Shown: positions 6,574-16,914 of the stretch, in pieces | How positions within the stretch are numbered: position 1 is the first letter of the stretch | Layout of the letters: every line of letters starts with the position of its first letter | Source of the DNA: Acinetobacter tianfuensis | GTDB taxonomy: Bacteria > Pseudomonadota > Gammaproteobacteria > Pseudomonadales > Moraxellaceae | Direction of reading: 5' to 3' | NCBI RefSeq assembly: GCF_003611465.1 | Contig: NZ_RAXV01000033.1 | Location: 1-44,831 of the forward strand | Length of the DNA stretch: 44,831 nt | Translations under genes and position numbers: made by a program | Notes under the pieces: model-generated | Database searches by the model: none | Seen by the model: the letters and a program-made list of their open reading frames with translations, nothing else | Told to the model about the DNA's origin: nothing

Positions 6574-8232
6574 GTGTTAAAGCATAGTATTTTTTTACGT
6601 ATATATGCTGGACTCGTCATCCTTGTTGCATTGGTGGCGCTGTTCGCATATCTGCTGGTGCAGATTATTAACTATCAGCGCGCGCAGGAATACCGTGAGT
6701 CTTTAACTGACGGTATGGCTTATATCATCAGCGAAGGGGTGGCGCGTCAAAGTACAGCGCAGCAGAAGATGGATTGGATTTCTGATGCATCTGATTTGCT
6801 GGAACTGCCCATTTATTATGTAAAAGCAGATAAGGTGGATTTAACCCGCGCTGAAACCAAGCGTTTGGAAGAGCGTAAGGCGGTTGTGCGCTGGGATGCC
6901 AAAACGACTGTTGCCTATATTATCCTTAGCTTGCGTGATGACCCGAGTCATTTGCTATACATCAAAGCGGAAAATATAACGGAGCGCCAAATGAAGGCGC
7001 TGCCTGTTTTCGTGCTGGATTATCTGGTGTATTACCCTGGGCAGGAAAAAAAATATTTAGAAAAAATTCAGCATTATTTCTCATATCCAATTGAAATTAA
7101 AAATGTGCAGGAGCTGCCTCTGGATACAGAGCAGATCGGGCGCTTGCGTTTGGATTACAGCATTATACTGTACCGGGATAGTGCTTCTGTGCACGGCACG
7201 ACCATTTCTATTGTTTCGCCGATTCCAAGTTCGACTTCAGAGGTGCTGGTGGTAGGGCCAGTGCCGCTGTTTAATTGGATGCCATTCCAGCTGGCAGCCG
7301 GTATTACTTTGCTCAGCCTATTTGTTTTAAGTTTAGGGGTCTATGGTTTGCTGGTGCCGATGCAGCGTAAATTGCGCGCAGTGAATTTTGCCTTAAATAA
7401 AATGAAATCTGGCGACATGTCGGTGCGTTTGCCAGTGGATACTACAGATGAGCTGGGTTCTTTGGCTTCCAGCTATAACAATATGTCTGATCATATTGAG
7501 CGCTTGATTGGCGCGCAGCGTGAGTTGATGCGGGCAGTATCGCATGAGCTGCGTACGCCGGTAGCGCGTATCCGTTTTGCGATGGAAATGCTGGCAGATG
7601 AGGATGATTATGAATACCGTCTGCAGCAGGTGGAAATGATTGATAAAGATATTGAGGCTTTAAATACCTTAATTGATGAAATCATGACTTATGCCAAATT
7701 GGAGCAAGGAACACCATCGCTTGATTTTGAGCAGATTGTGCTGTTTGAAGTGCTGGATCAGGTGTTGATTGAAACCGAAGCGCTGAAAACAGGTAAAGAG
7801 CTTGAGCTGAATGCGCTGCCTATTCATGTGGTTGTTGATGCAGAGCGCCGCTATTTGCATCGGGTAGTGCAGAATTTGGTGGGCAATGCTGTGCGTTATT
7901 GTGACCGTAAAGTGCTGATCAGCGGCGGCTTAAATGAAAATGGCAATGCTTATGTATGCGTAGAAGATGATGGTCCGGGTATTCCAGAGGAGGAGCGTAC
8001 TCGTATTTTTGAAGCTTTTGCGCGTTTGGATGACAGCCGTACACGGGCGTCAGGCGGTTATGGCTTGGGGCTGTCTATTGTCAGCCGTATTGCCTATTGG
8101 TTTGGCGGTCAGGTGACTATTGATGAAAGTCCAAGTCTTGGCGGCGCAAGATTTACTATGACATGGCCTGCACGGCGTTTTAATAAAATGAAAAAAATAA
8201 TAAGTGACCGTCAGCAGGAGGGTGCTGAATAG
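6574..8232 (+). CDS. bfmS: Sensor histidine kinase BfmS
   Basis: Membrane sensor that sets the phosphorylation level of BfmR. Order of parts: transmembrane helix at about residues 8-31, a periplasmic sensor region of about 200 residues, a second helix at about 236-260, a HAMP linker, the dimerisation/phospho-acceptor helix with His324 in AVSHELRTPVARI, then the ATPase domain with N-box (QNLVGNAVRY), G1 (VEDDGPGIP) and G2 (GGYGLGLS). The start is GTG with AGGA upstream. It is transcribed with bfmR and closed by a terminator 45 bp downstream. The 552-residue length fits BfmS. Confidence 0.93.
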   Translation: MLKHSIFLRIYAGLVILVALVALFAYLLVQIINYQRAQEYRESLTDGMAYIISEGVARQSTAQQKMDWISDASDLLELPIYYVKADKVDLTRAETKRLEERKAVVRWDAKTTVAYIILSLRDDPSHLLYIKAENITERQMKALPVFVLDYLVYYPGQEKKYLEKIQHYFSYPIEIKNVQELPLDTEQIGRLRLDYSIILYRDSASVHGTTISIVSPIPSSTSEVLVVGPVPLFNWMPFQLAAGITLLSLFVLSLGVYGLLVPMQRKLRAVNFALNKMKSGDMSVRLPVDTTDELGSLASSYNNMSDHIERLIGAQRELMRAVSHELRTPVARIRFAMEMLADEDDYEYRLQQVEMIDKDIEALNTLIDEIMTYAKLEQGTPSLDFEQIVLFEVLDQVLIETEALKTGKELELNALPIHVVVDAERRYLHRVVQNLVGNAVRYCDRKVLISGGLNENGNAYVCVEDDGPGIPEEERTRIFEAFARLDDSRTRASGGYGLGLSIVSRIAYWFGGQVTIDESPSLGGARFTMTWPARRFNKMKKIISDRQQEGAE

Positions 8233-8274
8233 CCTGCAAATGATCAGTTTTGCGGGCTGACTGATTTCATATGC

Positions 8275-8306
8275 AAAAAAGCCATTCATTTGAATGGCTT
8301 TTTATT
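8275..8306. terminator. Bidirectional terminator between bfmS and the 8323 gene
   Basis: AAAAAGCCATTCA and TGAATGGCTTTTT form a 13-bp perfect stem with A and T tracts on both sides, so it can serve the two convergent genes. Confidence 0.9.
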
Positions 8307-8322
8307 GTGCTGCAATTAGAGG

Positions 8323-8679
8323 TTATTGTTGAATAGTGGCATCTGGCGCGATGACTTGCTTGCCATTTTTTAGACTTTCAAGAGCAGTGCTGTTGAAATC
8401 AATCAGCAGAGAGTTGTTGCCCACATCAATAGAATATTTGCTGATCAGGCGTTCATCGCCATTTAGTGTTTCAATCATATATTCATCTGCAATATTCATG
8501 ATGCCATCTAGATTGGTTGTAGCAGATGCTTTGTCTTGGCGGAACAGGTCATAAATATCACGCAGATCAAAAGTTGCATTTTCAGCCTCTGGATGCTTGC
8601 TGATGTAGTTTTCAACGTGACGGATTAACAATTGCGCAAACATGAAATAGTTTGGCTTATGGCTGAATTCTAAAGTCAT
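8323..8679 (-). CDS. Conserved-looking hypothetical protein (118 aa)
   Basis: The chosen start is ATG at 8679 (MTLEFSHKPNYFMF), because AGGAG lies 8 nt upstream. An upstream in-frame ATG at 8766 would add 29 unlikely residues without a ribosome site. The product is soluble and acidic, with no signal peptide or membrane helix, and is predicted mixed alpha/beta (helix around FAQLLIRHVENYISKHP, strand-like C-terminal part). No catalytic motif or family is recognised. It is a single gene, convergent with bfmS and divergent from nuo. Confidence 0.75.
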   Translation of the reverse strand: MTLEFSHKPNYFMFAQLLIRHVENYISKHPEAENATFDLRDIYDLFRQDKASATTNLDGIMNIADEYMIETLNGDERLISKYSIDVGNNSLLIDFNSTALESLKNGKQVIAPDATIQQ

Positions 8680-9264
8680 TGCTGTTACTCCTGTTCTTAT
8701 CTGGCTGGATTTTGTTTGATTCTTAGCTTTTCCATACAAATAGCATAATATGAAAATGATGTGCAATCAGATTGCAAAAAATCCACAAGAATGATTGTGC
8801 TGCAGCTGGCTGGTGTTTTTTAGCCATGTATCAGGACCCATGTGATGTCCTTAAATGAGATATGATGCTGTTAATATTTTAAGCAATCAGTTCTTGTTAG
8901 GTATTTATTTTCGAAATGGCTGTTGGGGTGTTTTTGAAAGAAAATGCTGAATAATCGGGGTTGCTGAGCTGTTTTTTGGCTTTGCTTTATTTGCAAAATT
9001 TATTTAAAAAATCTTAATGTGAGAAAAATTAATAAGAAATGGTGAATTGATTTGATAAAACGATGAGTAAGGGGCATAAGGCTGTAAAAATAATTTAAAA
9101 AGAAAAATGCCTAAAAAATCATCCGAAAGACTAAGGCTTATAAGCTAGCAAGTGAAATCCAAAATCAGGTACAATTGGCGGGATTAATTTTGTGTTTGGT
9201 GTATTTGAAGGCCAATACATACATTCTTTGTTAATAAATTAGGCCTGCCAGGAGTTATCCCCGC
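8680..9264 (+). promoter_or_regulatory. Long leader region before nuoA
   Basis: This AT-rich stretch holds no convincing gene. It must contain the promoter of the 15-kb nuo operon. The best -10 seen is TACAAT at 9170-9175, without a good -35. AGGAG at 9250-9254 is an acceptable but rather distant (about 11 nt) ribosome site for nuoA. Confidence 0.3.
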
Positions 9265-9810
9265 ATGAGTGCCATTACTCCATACGAATGGGCAATTATT
9301 GCCTTCGTGATCGGCGTTACATTTTTATGCGTCTTTATGCTTACTGTCCCATTACTCCTCGGGGGTAAATCGTGGGGCCGCGCTAAGCAGGAGCAGTTTG
9401 AGTCAGGCGTAGTAGGTGCAGGCGGTGCACGTATTCGTTTGTCTGCAAAGTTCTATTTGGTTGCAATTTTCTTCGTGGTTTTTGACTTAGAAGCGCTTTA
9501 CCTGTACGCATGGGCAGTTTCTGTCCGTGAAGTCGGGTGGGTTGGTTTTGCAGCTGCAGCAATATTTATTTTAGTTTTACTCGTTGGCTTAATTTATGAA
9601 TTATCAACAGGCGCACTGAATTGGGCTCCATCTGATAAGCGTAAATCTGCAGGGATTAAAGCTAAGATGGGTTCGCCAAATATGGACATTGCAGAAATTA
9701 CTCGCTTTAACTCAATTGAAGAATTGGTCATTGATCCTACAGGTCAAATTCCAGCTCAATCCTCTGGCCGTGTGAAGAAATCTGCGGCTGCATCATCTGA
9801 CAAGGAGTAA
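9265..9810 (+). CDS. nuoA: NADH-quinone oxidoreductase subunit A
   Basis: Membrane subunit of complex I near the quinone-binding junction. Three transmembrane helices are visible (about residues 8-30, 65-85, 92-115) with the conserved acidic motifs FESGVVGAGGARIRLSAKFY and VVFDLEALYLYAW between them. At 181 residues it is longer than E. coli NuoA (147). The extra is a hydrophilic Ser/Lys-rich C-terminal tail from about residue 125, probably cytoplasmic. First gene of the nuo operon, 6 bp before nuoB. Confidence 0.95.
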   Translation: MSAITPYEWAIIAFVIGVTFLCVFMLTVPLLLGGKSWGRAKQEQFESGVVGAGGARIRLSAKFYLVAIFFVVFDLEALYLYAWAVSVREVGWVGFAAAAIFILVLLVGLIYELSTGALNWAPSDKRKSAGIKAKMGSPNMDIAEITRFNSIEELVIDPTGQIPAQSSGRVKKSAAASSDKE

Positions 9811-9816
9811 TACGGG

Positions 9817-10494
9817 ATGAAATACACTTTAACCCGTGCGAATCCGGATGCTGATCAATATCCGCTTCAAGACCGTCAAATCGTTACGGATCCGCTTGAA
9901 GAAGAAGTGAATAAAAATGTATTCATGACTCGTTTAGAGGACTTGATGCATACAGCAGTAAACTGGGGGCGTAAGAACTCAGTTTGGCCGTTTAACTTTG
10001 GTACATCTTGCTGCTACGTAGAGTATGCGACGACTTTAACAGGCGTGCATGACTTGTCACGTTTCGGTGCCGAAGTAATCCGCGCTTCACCGCGTCAGGC
10101 CGATGTGATGATTGTTGCAGGGACTTGTTTCGTGAAAATGGCGCCTGTAATTCAGCGTTTATACGAACAAATGCTTGAGCCGAAATGGGTTATTTCCATG
10201 GGTGCTTGTGCAAACTCCGGCGGCATGTACGACATCTATTCGGTTGTGCAAGGTGTGGATAAAATCATTCCTGTCGATGTTTACATCCCAGGCTGCCCGC
10301 CGCGTCCTGAAGCATTAATCCAAGCATTAATGTTATTGCAAGACCAAATTCAACTAGAGCGCCGTCCGCTGTCTGCGGTGATTGGTGATGATCTTAAGCC
10401 AATTTACAAGCCAAAGATGCAGCCAGAACGTGACCGTAAGAAAGATCAGCGTATTGCGGTGAAAAACCTGCGCTCTATGGATGAAATTAAATAA
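9817..10494 (+). CDS. nuoB: NADH-quinone oxidoreductase subunit B
   Basis: Carries the terminal [4Fe-4S] cluster N2 that hands electrons to ubiquinone. Ligands are visible: the Cys pair in [10 protein letters not shown], the Cys in [11 protein letters not shown] and the Cys in [10 protein letters not shown]. The protein is soluble, 225 residues, typical length, and sits in the connecting part of the peripheral arm against NuoD. An 88-bp gap containing a hairpin separates it from nuoC, the longest gap inside the operon. Confidence 0.97.
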   Translation: MKYTLTRANPDADQYPLQDRQIVTDPLEEEVNKNVFMTRLEDLMHTAVNWGRKNSVWPFNFGTSCCYVEYATTLTGVHDLSRFGAEVIRASPRQADVMIVAGTCFVKMAPVIQRLYEQMLEPKWVISMGACANSGGMYDIYSVVQGVDKIIPVDVYIPGCPPRPEALIQALMLLQDQIQLERRPLSAVIGDDLKPIYKPKMQPERDRKKDQRIAVKNLRSMDEIK

Positions 10495-10497
10495 TTT

Positions 10498-10544
10498 AAA
10501 CGGCAGAATTTTTGATGCACCCGGCTTGGGTGTAATTGTCGTTT
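10498..10544 (+). other. Imperfect RNA hairpin between nuoB and nuoCD
   Basis: CACCC (10518-10522) and GGGTG (10528-10532) form a perfect inner stem with loop GGCTT. Outer arms AAACGGCAGAATT and TAATTGTCGTTT extend it with a bulge. No T run follows, so it is more likely an mRNA processing or stability element than a terminator. Confidence 0.45.
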
Positions 10545-10582
10545 AGATTGAATGAATTTGTATTAAATAGGAAGCCAAGCCA

Positions 10583-12370
10583 ATGGCTGAAACTGACATT
10601 GCTATGCCAGAGTCAACTCCAGTTGATTCACGCCCTGCATTTGCAATTGTAGAAGAGCTCAAAACCAAGTTTGGTGAGAACTTCTATGTGCAAACGACTT
10701 TTGAAGATTTTCCAACAGTCTGGGTTGAGCGCGCACGTGTACAAGACGTTTTAATGTTCTTGCGTACAGTGTCACGTCCTTACGTGATGCTGTTTGACTT
10801 GTCTGCAGTAGATGAGCGCTTGCGTACCCACCGTGACGGTTTGCCTGCGTCAGACTTCACAGTGTTCTATCACTTGCTGTCGCTAGAGCGCAACAGTGAT
10901 ATTCGTATTAAAGTTGCTTTGTCTGAGAGTGATATCAACATTCCGACTGCAACCAACATTTGGCCAAATGCCAACTGGTACGAGCGTGAAGCGTATGACA
11001 TGTTCGGTATCAATTTCGAAGGGCATCCAATGCTCCGCCGTATTTTGCTGCCGACTTACTGGGAAGGTCACCCGCTGCGTAAAGAGTATTCTGCGCGCGC
11101 AACTGAATATACACCGTATATGCAGAACCAAGCGAAGCAGGACTTCGAACAAGAGCACCTGCGTTTTGTACCTGAAGATTGGGGTCTAAAACGCGGTAAT
11201 GCAGACGAAGACTTCATGTTCCTGAACTTGGGTCCTAACCATCCATCTGCGCACGGTGCGTTCCGTGTTATCTTGCAGCTGGACGGTGAAGAAGTAAAAG
11301 ACTGTGTGCCTGACATCGGCTATCACCACCGCGGTGTAGAGAAAATGTCTGAGCGTCAAACTTGGCACTCATTCATTCCATATACAGACCGTGTCGACTA
11401 CTTGGGCGGCTGTGCGCAAAACATGCCTTACGTTCTTGGCGTAGAGCAAATGGCAGGCATCACTGTTCCTGACCGTGCGCAATGTATCCGTGTCATGATG
11501 TCGGAATTGTTCCGTATCAATAACCACTTGCTGTTCATTGGTACTGCAATTCAGGATGCCGGCGGTATGACGCCAGTATTCTATATGTTCGCTGACCGTC
11601 AAAAGATTTATGATGCGATCGAAGCGATTACCGGTTACCGTATGCACCCAGCATGGTTCCGTATCGGCGGTACTGCGCATGACTTGCCAAATGGCTGGGA
11701 CAAGCTGATCCGTGAAATCCTGGATTGGATGCCGGGCCGTCTGAAAGAGTACTACACCGCTGCGCTGAAAAACTCAGTGTTCATTGGCCGTACACGCAAC
11801 GTTGCTCAATACGATGCGAAATCTGCATTGGCTTGGGGCGTAACAGGTACGGGTCTGCGTGCGACTGGTATCGACTTCGACGTACGTAAATACCGTCCAT
11901 ACAGCGGCTATGAAAACTATGACTTCGACGTGCCGTTAGAGTACGAAGGTGACGCGTATGCGCGTGTGCTTGTTCACTTCCGTGAAATCGAAGAATCATT
12001 GAAAATCATCAAGCAATGTTTAGACAACATGCCTTCTGGCGCGTACAAAGCAGACCATCCTCTGGCTGTTCCGCCGCCGAAAGACAAGACTTTACAAGAT
12101 ATTGAAACTCTGATTACGCACTTCTTGAGCGTATCTTGGGGTCCTGTAATGCCTGCAGGCGAAGCATCTGTAATGGCTGAAGTTGTGAAGGGCGCGTCGA
12201 ACTACTACATCACGTCTGACAAGTCGACGATGAGTTACCGTACACGTATCCGTACACCGACTTTCACGCATTTACAGCAAATGCCTTCTGTGATTAACGG
12301 CAGTCTTGTATCTGACTTGATCATTTATTTAGCGACAATTGACGTCGTAATGGCTGACGTGGATCGCTAA
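10583..12370 (+). CDS. nuoC: NADH-quinone oxidoreductase fused subunit C/D
   Basis: A natural fusion of NuoC (30-kDa type, about residues 15-190, with the motif [24 protein letters not shown] split over its signature) and NuoD (49-kDa type, about 205-595, with GPNHPSAHG, the quinone-site His/Tyr region and a C-terminal VMADVDR). It belongs to the peripheral arm where N2 and ubiquinone meet. The fused form is normal in E. coli and other gammaproteobacteria. 595 residues is the expected size. It is 13 bp before nuoE. Confidence 0.97.
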   Translation: MAETDIAMPESTPVDSRPAFAIVEELKTKFGENFYVQTTFEDFPTVWVERARVQDVLMFLRTVSRPYVMLFDLSAVDERLRTHRDGLPASDFTVFYHLLSLERNSDIRIKVALSESDINIPTATNIWPNANWYEREAYDMFGINFEGHPMLRRILLPTYWEGHPLRKEYSARATEYTPYMQNQAKQDFEQEHLRFVPEDWGLKRGNADEDFMFLNLGPNHPSAHGAFRVILQLDGEEVKDCVPDIGYHHRGVEKMSERQTWHSFIPYTDRVDYLGGCAQNMPYVLGVEQMAGITVPDRAQCIRVMMSELFRINNHLLFIGTAIQDAGGMTPVFYMFADRQKIYDAIEAITGYRMHPAWFRIGGTAHDLPNGWDKLIREILDWMPGRLKEYYTAALKNSVFIGRTRNVAQYDAKSALAWGVTGTGLRATGIDFDVRKYRPYSGYENYDFDVPLEYEGDAYARVLVHFREIEESLKIIKQCLDNMPSGAYKADHPLAVPPPKDKTLQDIETLITHFLSVSWGPVMPAGEASVMAEVVKGASNYYITSDKSTMSYRTRIRTPTFTHLQQMPSVINGSLVSDLIIYLATIDVVMADVDR

Positions 12371-12383
12371 GGGGTAACGCATT

Positions 12384-12893
12384 ATGATGATTTTGACTGA
12401 TAAAAAGCCACGTGTGACTGTTGAAGGGATTTTGACTGCGGATGAAATCCACGAAATTCAGCACCACATTGAGCATTATCCATATCCGCGTGCAGCGTGT
12501 CTTGATGCGCTTAAGTATGTACAGCGCCGTAACGGCTGGGTAGATGATGCGCAAATGAATGCCATTGCACAAATGCTCAGCATGAGTGTTGCAGATCTTG
12601 AAGGCGTTGCAACCTTCTATAACCGTATTTACCGTCAGCCAGTTGGCCGTCACGTAATTTTATTATGTGACTCAATTGCGTGTTTCTTGATGGGTGCGGA
12701 AACTTTGGCAGAAGCATTCCAGCGTGAATTAGGCATCCAGTTTGGTCAAACGACTGCTGACGGCCGTTTTACTTTATTGCCAATTTGCTGTTTAGGCAAC
12801 TGCGACAAAGGCCCTACGCTCATGATTGATGAAGACACACATGGTCTTGTTGACGTGACTTCAGTGAAACAGTTATTGGAGAAGTATGTATGA
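12384..12893 (+). CDS. nuoE: NADH-quinone oxidoreductase subunit E
   Basis: Peripheral-arm subunit with the off-path [2Fe-2S] cluster N1a, next to the FMN site of NuoF. The four ligands are visible as CDSIAC (Cys-x4-Cys) and CLGNC (Cys-x3-Cys, inside [11 protein letters not shown]). The N-terminal helical part is thioredoxin-like-associated, as in the family. 169 residues is typical. AAGGGG precedes the ATG; the second codon is also ATG. The stop overlaps the nuoF start by 4 bp, implying translational coupling. Confidence 0.96.
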   Translation: MMILTDKKPRVTVEGILTADEIHEIQHHIEHYPYPRAACLDALKYVQRRNGWVDDAQMNAIAQMLSMSVADLEGVATFYNRIYRQPVGRHVILLCDSIACFLMGAETLAEAFQRELGIQFGQTTADGRFTLLPICCLGNCDKGPTLMIDEDTHGLVDVTSVKQLLEKYV

Positions 12894-14221
12894 ATACCGA
12901 ACCAAAACCGATTTATGGCGACGGTAACCCAGAAACTCATCCATTAACTTGGCGTTTGAGTAAGCAAGAAGCGGTACGCAGTGCAGATGACTACGAAGCG
13001 CTTGAAGGTTATGCAGGCTTCAAAAAAGCTTTAGGCATGCCGCCTAAAGAAGTGCTTGAAGTGATTAAAGCTGCGACTGTAAAAGGCCGCGGCGGTGCAG
13101 GCTTCCCAGCGGGTATCAAATGGTCGCTGATGGCGCCAAATGATAACTCTGGCCCGCGTTACTTAATCTGTAACGCCGATGAAATGGAACCAGGTACTTT
13201 CAAAGACCGTTTGCTGATGGAAAAACTTCCTCATCAATTGATTGAAGGTATGTTGATTGCAGGCTACACGCTTGAAGCAACACATGGCTATATCTTCATC
13301 CGCGGCGAGTACATCGAAGCTGCTGGCTACTTAAATGAAGCATTAGAGCAGATCCGCGCTAAAGGTTACTTAGGTGAAAACATCTTAGGTACTGGCTGGA
13401 ACTTCGAAATGCACGTGCATACAGGCGCTGGCCGTTATATCTGCGGTGAAGAAACTGCATTGATTAACTCGCTGGAAGGCCGCCGTGCAAACCCGCGTAC
13501 GAAACCGCCATTCCCGCAGGTTGCAGGTGCATGGGGTCGTCCTACGATTGTGAACAACGTAGAGACCTATAACAACTTACCAGCAATCATGCTTCGCGGT
13601 CCTGAGTGGTATGTTGGCTTATCAGCTAGCAAATCAAAAGATCCAGGTACAAAAATTTACGGCGCATCAGGCAAAGTAAAATACCCGGGACTTTGGGAGC
13701 TTCCATTCGGTACGACTGCGCGTGAAGTGATCGAAGATCATGCTGGCGGCATGCGTGACGGTTTAAAACTGAAAGCATGGCTGCCGGGCGGCGCATCGAC
13801 TGACTTCTTGGCTGCTGAGCACATTGATCTTCCTATGGATGCAGAGAGCATCATGAAAGCAGGCTCACGTCTAGGTACGTGTTTGCTTATGGTGGTTGAT
13901 GAAACTCAATGTATGGTTTCTGCTACGCGTAACTTAGAAGAATTCTTTGCACGCGAATCATGCGGTTTCTGTACGCCTTGCCGTGATGGCTTGCCTTGGG
14001 CAGTTAAAGCGCTGAAATCGCTGGAAGATGGCACAGGTAAGAAAGAAGATATCGATCACTTGCAGGAACTGACCCGCAAGCTTTGGATTGGTAAGACTTT
14101 CTGTGCGCATGCTCCAGGTGCGATGGAACCGTTAATGGGCGCACTCAAATATTTCCGTGGCGAGTTTGAGGCAAAAGTAGTTGATGCTGCTGCCAAAACT
14201 AGCAACGTAGAACAAGCTTAA
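12890..14221 (+). CDS. nuoF: NADH-quinone oxidoreductase subunit F
   Basis: Entry point of electrons: binds NADH and FMN and carries [4Fe-4S] cluster N3. Seen: the glycine-rich [13 protein letters not shown] for FMN, the NADH-binding region with [13 protein letters not shown], and N3 ligands in [11 protein letters not shown] plus a later Cys in [10 protein letters not shown]. 443 residues is the normal size. It overlaps nuoE and is 11 bp before nuoG. Confidence 0.97.
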   Translation: MNTEPKPIYGDGNPETHPLTWRLSKQEAVRSADDYEALEGYAGFKKALGMPPKEVLEVIKAATVKGRGGAGFPAGIKWSLMAPNDNSGPRYLICNADEMEPGTFKDRLLMEKLPHQLIEGMLIAGYTLEATHGYIFIRGEYIEAAGYLNEALEQIRAKGYLGENILGTGWNFEMHVHTGAGRYICGEETALINSLEGRRANPRTKPPFPQVAGAWGRPTIVNNVETYNNLPAIMLRGPEWYVGLSASKSKDPGTKIYGASGKVKYPGLWELPFGTTAREVIEDHAGGMRDGLKLKAWLPGGASTDFLAAEHIDLPMDAESIMKAGSRLGTCLLMVVDETQCMVSATRNLEEFFARESCGFCTPCRDGLPWAVKALKSLEDGTGKKEDIDHLQELTRKLWIGKTFCAHAPGAMEPLMGALKYFRGEFEAKVVDAAAKTSNVEQA

Positions 14222-14232
14222 GGAATTCGACT

Positions 14233-16911
14233 ATGGCTACAATTCATGTCGATGGAAAATCGTATGAAGTCAACGGCTCAGAGAACTTGCTGCAAGCATG
14301 TTTAAGCCTTGGCATTGACATCCCATACTTTTGTTGGCATCCGTCCTTAGGTTCTGTCGGCTCTTGCCGTCAATGTGCTGTCACTCAATATGCGAACCCG
14401 GAAGATACCCGCGGCCGTTTAGTGATGTCATGTATGACGCCTGCGTCTGACAATACCTACATTTCAGTTGAAGACAAAGAAGCAAAAGATTTCCGTGCTT
14501 CTATTGTTGAATTCTTGATGACAAACCACCCGCACGACTGCCCAGTCTGCGAAGAAGGCGGCCACTGTCACCTGCAAGATATGACTGTAATGACGCAGCA
14601 CGACCGCCGCCGTTACCGTTTCACAAAACGTACGCACTACAACCAAGAGCTAGGCTCATTCATTTCACACGAAATGAACCGTTGTATCGCATGCTACCGC
14701 TGTGTTCGTTACTACAAAGACTATGCTGGCGGTACAGACTTTGGCGTGTATGCAAACGCATCACGTGTTTACTTCGGCCGTCCAGAATCAGGTACTTTAG
14801 AATCTGAATTCTCTGGAAACTTGACTGAAGTATGTCCAACAGGCGTATTTACCGACAAAACTCACTCATCTCGCTACAACCGTAAATGGGACATGCAGTA
14901 TGCGCCAAGCGTATGCCAAGGCTGTTCTTCTGGCTGTAACATCTCTCCGGGTGAGCGTTATGGCGAGCTTCGCCGTGTAGAAAACCGTTTCAACGGTGAA
15001 GTTAACCAATACTTCCTATGCGACAAAGGCCGTTTCGGCACAGGTTATGTGAATCGTGAAGACCGTCCGCGTCAGCCTCAGTTCCGCACTGGCACAAATG
15101 TTGAAACTGTATCTGTAGATACAGCGCTAGACACAGTAATTGCGAAATTTGAAGGCAAGAAAGTTCTGGGTATCGGTTCTCCGCGTGCATCGCTTGAATC
15201 AAACTTCGCGCTTCGTGAGCTTGTTGGTCAAGACAACTACTCAACTGGTATGTCTCAAAAAGAGCAAAACCTGGTTGAACTAGCTGCATCTATCATGCAA
15301 ACAGAGGGTGTTTACAACCCGAATATGCGTGAAATTGAAAGCTATGACGCTGTGTTGATTCTTGGTGAAGACTTAACGCAAACTGCGCCTCGTATGGCTT
15401 TATCTGTTCGCCAAGCTGCGAAAAATAAAGGCAAAGAGATGGCAGCAGAGCGCCGTACGCAAGACTGGCTGGCTGAACCTGTACAGCGTATTGCTCAAGA
15501 TGCGAAATCTCCGATTTACATCCTTGCTGCAACACAAACACGTTTGTCTGACGTTGCGGAAGGCGAAGTTGTTGCTTCTCCAAACGACATCGCGCGTTTA
15601 GGTTTTGCGGTTGCTGCTGCTGTTAAAGGTGAAACAGTGATTGGTCTTGCAGACGATGCGAAAGCATTTGCGCAAACCATTGCTGACACTTTAAAAGTGG
15701 CTAAAAAGCCATTGATCATCTCTGGTACGAGCTTACAAGACGCATCAATCATGGAAGCTGCTGCACAAGTTGCACAGAACCTTGGCAATGCTGGCTTGAC
15801 ATTGACTGTTCCTGAAGTGAACTCAATGGGCTTAGCGATCTTTGGCGGTCAAAGCCTTGAGCAAGCGTTTTCTAAAGACTACGACACGATTGTTGTTGTA
15901 GAAAACGATCTTTACCGCCGTCTGCCTGCAGCTCAAGTTGATGCAGCGCTTAACGGTAAAGACGTGATTGTGCTTGATCACTCTGAAACTGAAACTGTGA
16001 AGAAAGCGGACATAGTACTTTCTGCAGCTTCATTTGCGGAAGGCGACGGTACTGTTGTATCTCAAGAAGGCCGTGCACAGCGTTTCTACCAAGTGTATGA
16101 CCCAAGCTACTACAAACCTGAACTTGCGATCAAAGAATCTTGGCGCTGGCTGCATGCCATTCAAACTGGCGTGAAAGGTCAAGCGATCTCTTGGACAGTA
16201 TTGGATGACGTGATTGAATCGGTTGCGAAGAATGTTCCTGCTTTAGAAGGCATTCAAGATGTAGCGCCTGATGCTGGCTTCCGTGTACATGGCCTTAAAG
16301 TGGCACGTGAACCACGCCGTTACTCAGGTCGTACATCGCTTCGTGCGCCATTGTCTATTCATGAGCCTAAACAGCCGACAGATAAAGATTCTGCATTAAC
16401 ATTCTCTATGGAAGGTTATGTAGGTAATCAGACTCCGTCAGCGCTTGTACCATTCGCATGGTCTGCAGGCTGGAACTCACCGCAAGCTTGGAACAAATTC
16501 CAAGAAAATGTGGGCGGTTCATTGAAAGGCGGTGATTCAGGCGTTCGTTTATTCGACCGTTTGCCTAAGCGTCCAGTACGTTCATTTGTAGCGCCAGCTC
16601 CAGTGGTTGCAAACCCTGAAAGCTTCCGTTTAGTGCCTATGCACCACATCTTCGCTTCTGGCGAATTTACTGTGAAAACTCCTGCAATGGAATCGCGTAT
16701 TCCTGAAGCAGTATTTGCAGTAGGCGAGCAAGATGCATCGCGCTTGAATGTTCAAGACGGTCAAAAAATTACTGTGAAAGCGGGCGAGACTTCAATCGTT
16801 CTTCCAGTTCAAGTGATTGACTATTTACCTACAGGTTATATTGGCTACCCAGTAGGTCTTGCACCTACGGTTTCTCTTGCAGAGCCTGTTTCAGTTGCGG
16901 TAGGAGTGTAA
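14233..16911 (+). CDS. nuoG: NADH-quinone oxidoreductase subunit G
   Basis: Largest peripheral subunit; carries the electron wire. [2Fe-2S] N1b ligands are Cys34, Cys45, Cys48 and Cys67. N5 uses His99, Cys103, Cys106 and Cys112. A further CIACYRC...CPTGVF set fits N4. The additional N7-type motif Cys-x2-Cys-x3-Cys-x27-Cys (starting CQGCSSGC) is fully present, as in E. coli and unlike mitochondria. The C-terminal two-thirds is the molybdopterin-oxidoreductase-like fold without cofactor. 892 residues, close to E. coli (908). Confidence 0.97.
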   Translation: MATIHVDGKSYEVNGSENLLQACLSLGIDIPYFCWHPSLGSVGSCRQCAVTQYANPEDTRGRLVMSCMTPASDNTYISVEDKEAKDFRASIVEFLMTNHPHDCPVCEEGGHCHLQDMTVMTQHDRRRYRFTKRTHYNQELGSFISHEMNRCIACYRCVRYYKDYAGGTDFGVYANASRVYFGRPESGTLESEFSGNLTEVCPTGVFTDKTHSSRYNRKWDMQYAPSVCQGCSSGCNISPGERYGELRRVENRFNGEVNQYFLCDKGRFGTGYVNREDRPRQPQFRTGTNVETVSVDTALDTVIAKFEGKKVLGIGSPRASLESNFALRELVGQDNYSTGMSQKEQNLVELAASIMQTEGVYNPNMREIESYDAVLILGEDLTQTAPRMALSVRQAAKNKGKEMAAERRTQDWLAEPVQRIAQDAKSPIYILAATQTRLSDVAEGEVVASPNDIARLGFAVAAAVKGETVIGLADDAKAFAQTIADTLKVAKKPLIISGTSLQDASIMEAAAQVAQNLGNAGLTLTVPEVNSMGLAIFGGQSLEQAFSKDYDTIVVVENDLYRRLPAAQVDAALNGKDVIVLDHSETETVKKADIVLSAASFAEGDGTVVSQEGRAQRFYQVYDPSYYKPELAIKESWRWLHAIQTGVKGQAISWTVLDDVIESVAKNVPALEGIQDVAPDAGFRVHGLKVAREPRRYSGRTSLRAPLSIHEPKQPTDKDSALTFSMEGYVGNQTPSALVPFAWSAGWNSPQAWNKFQENVGGSLKGGDSGVRLFDRLPKRPVRSFVAPAPVVANPESFRLVPMHHIFASGEFTVKTPAMESRIPEAVFAVGEQDASRLNVQDGQKITVKAGETSIVLPVQVIDYLPTGYIGYPVGLAPTVSLAEPVSVAVGV

Positions 16912-16914
16912 TTC

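Noticed and set aside
15002..16649. Several antisense frames of 70-96 codons within nuoG
   Set aside because: They are shadows of the strong nuoG coding frame and have no start signals of their own.
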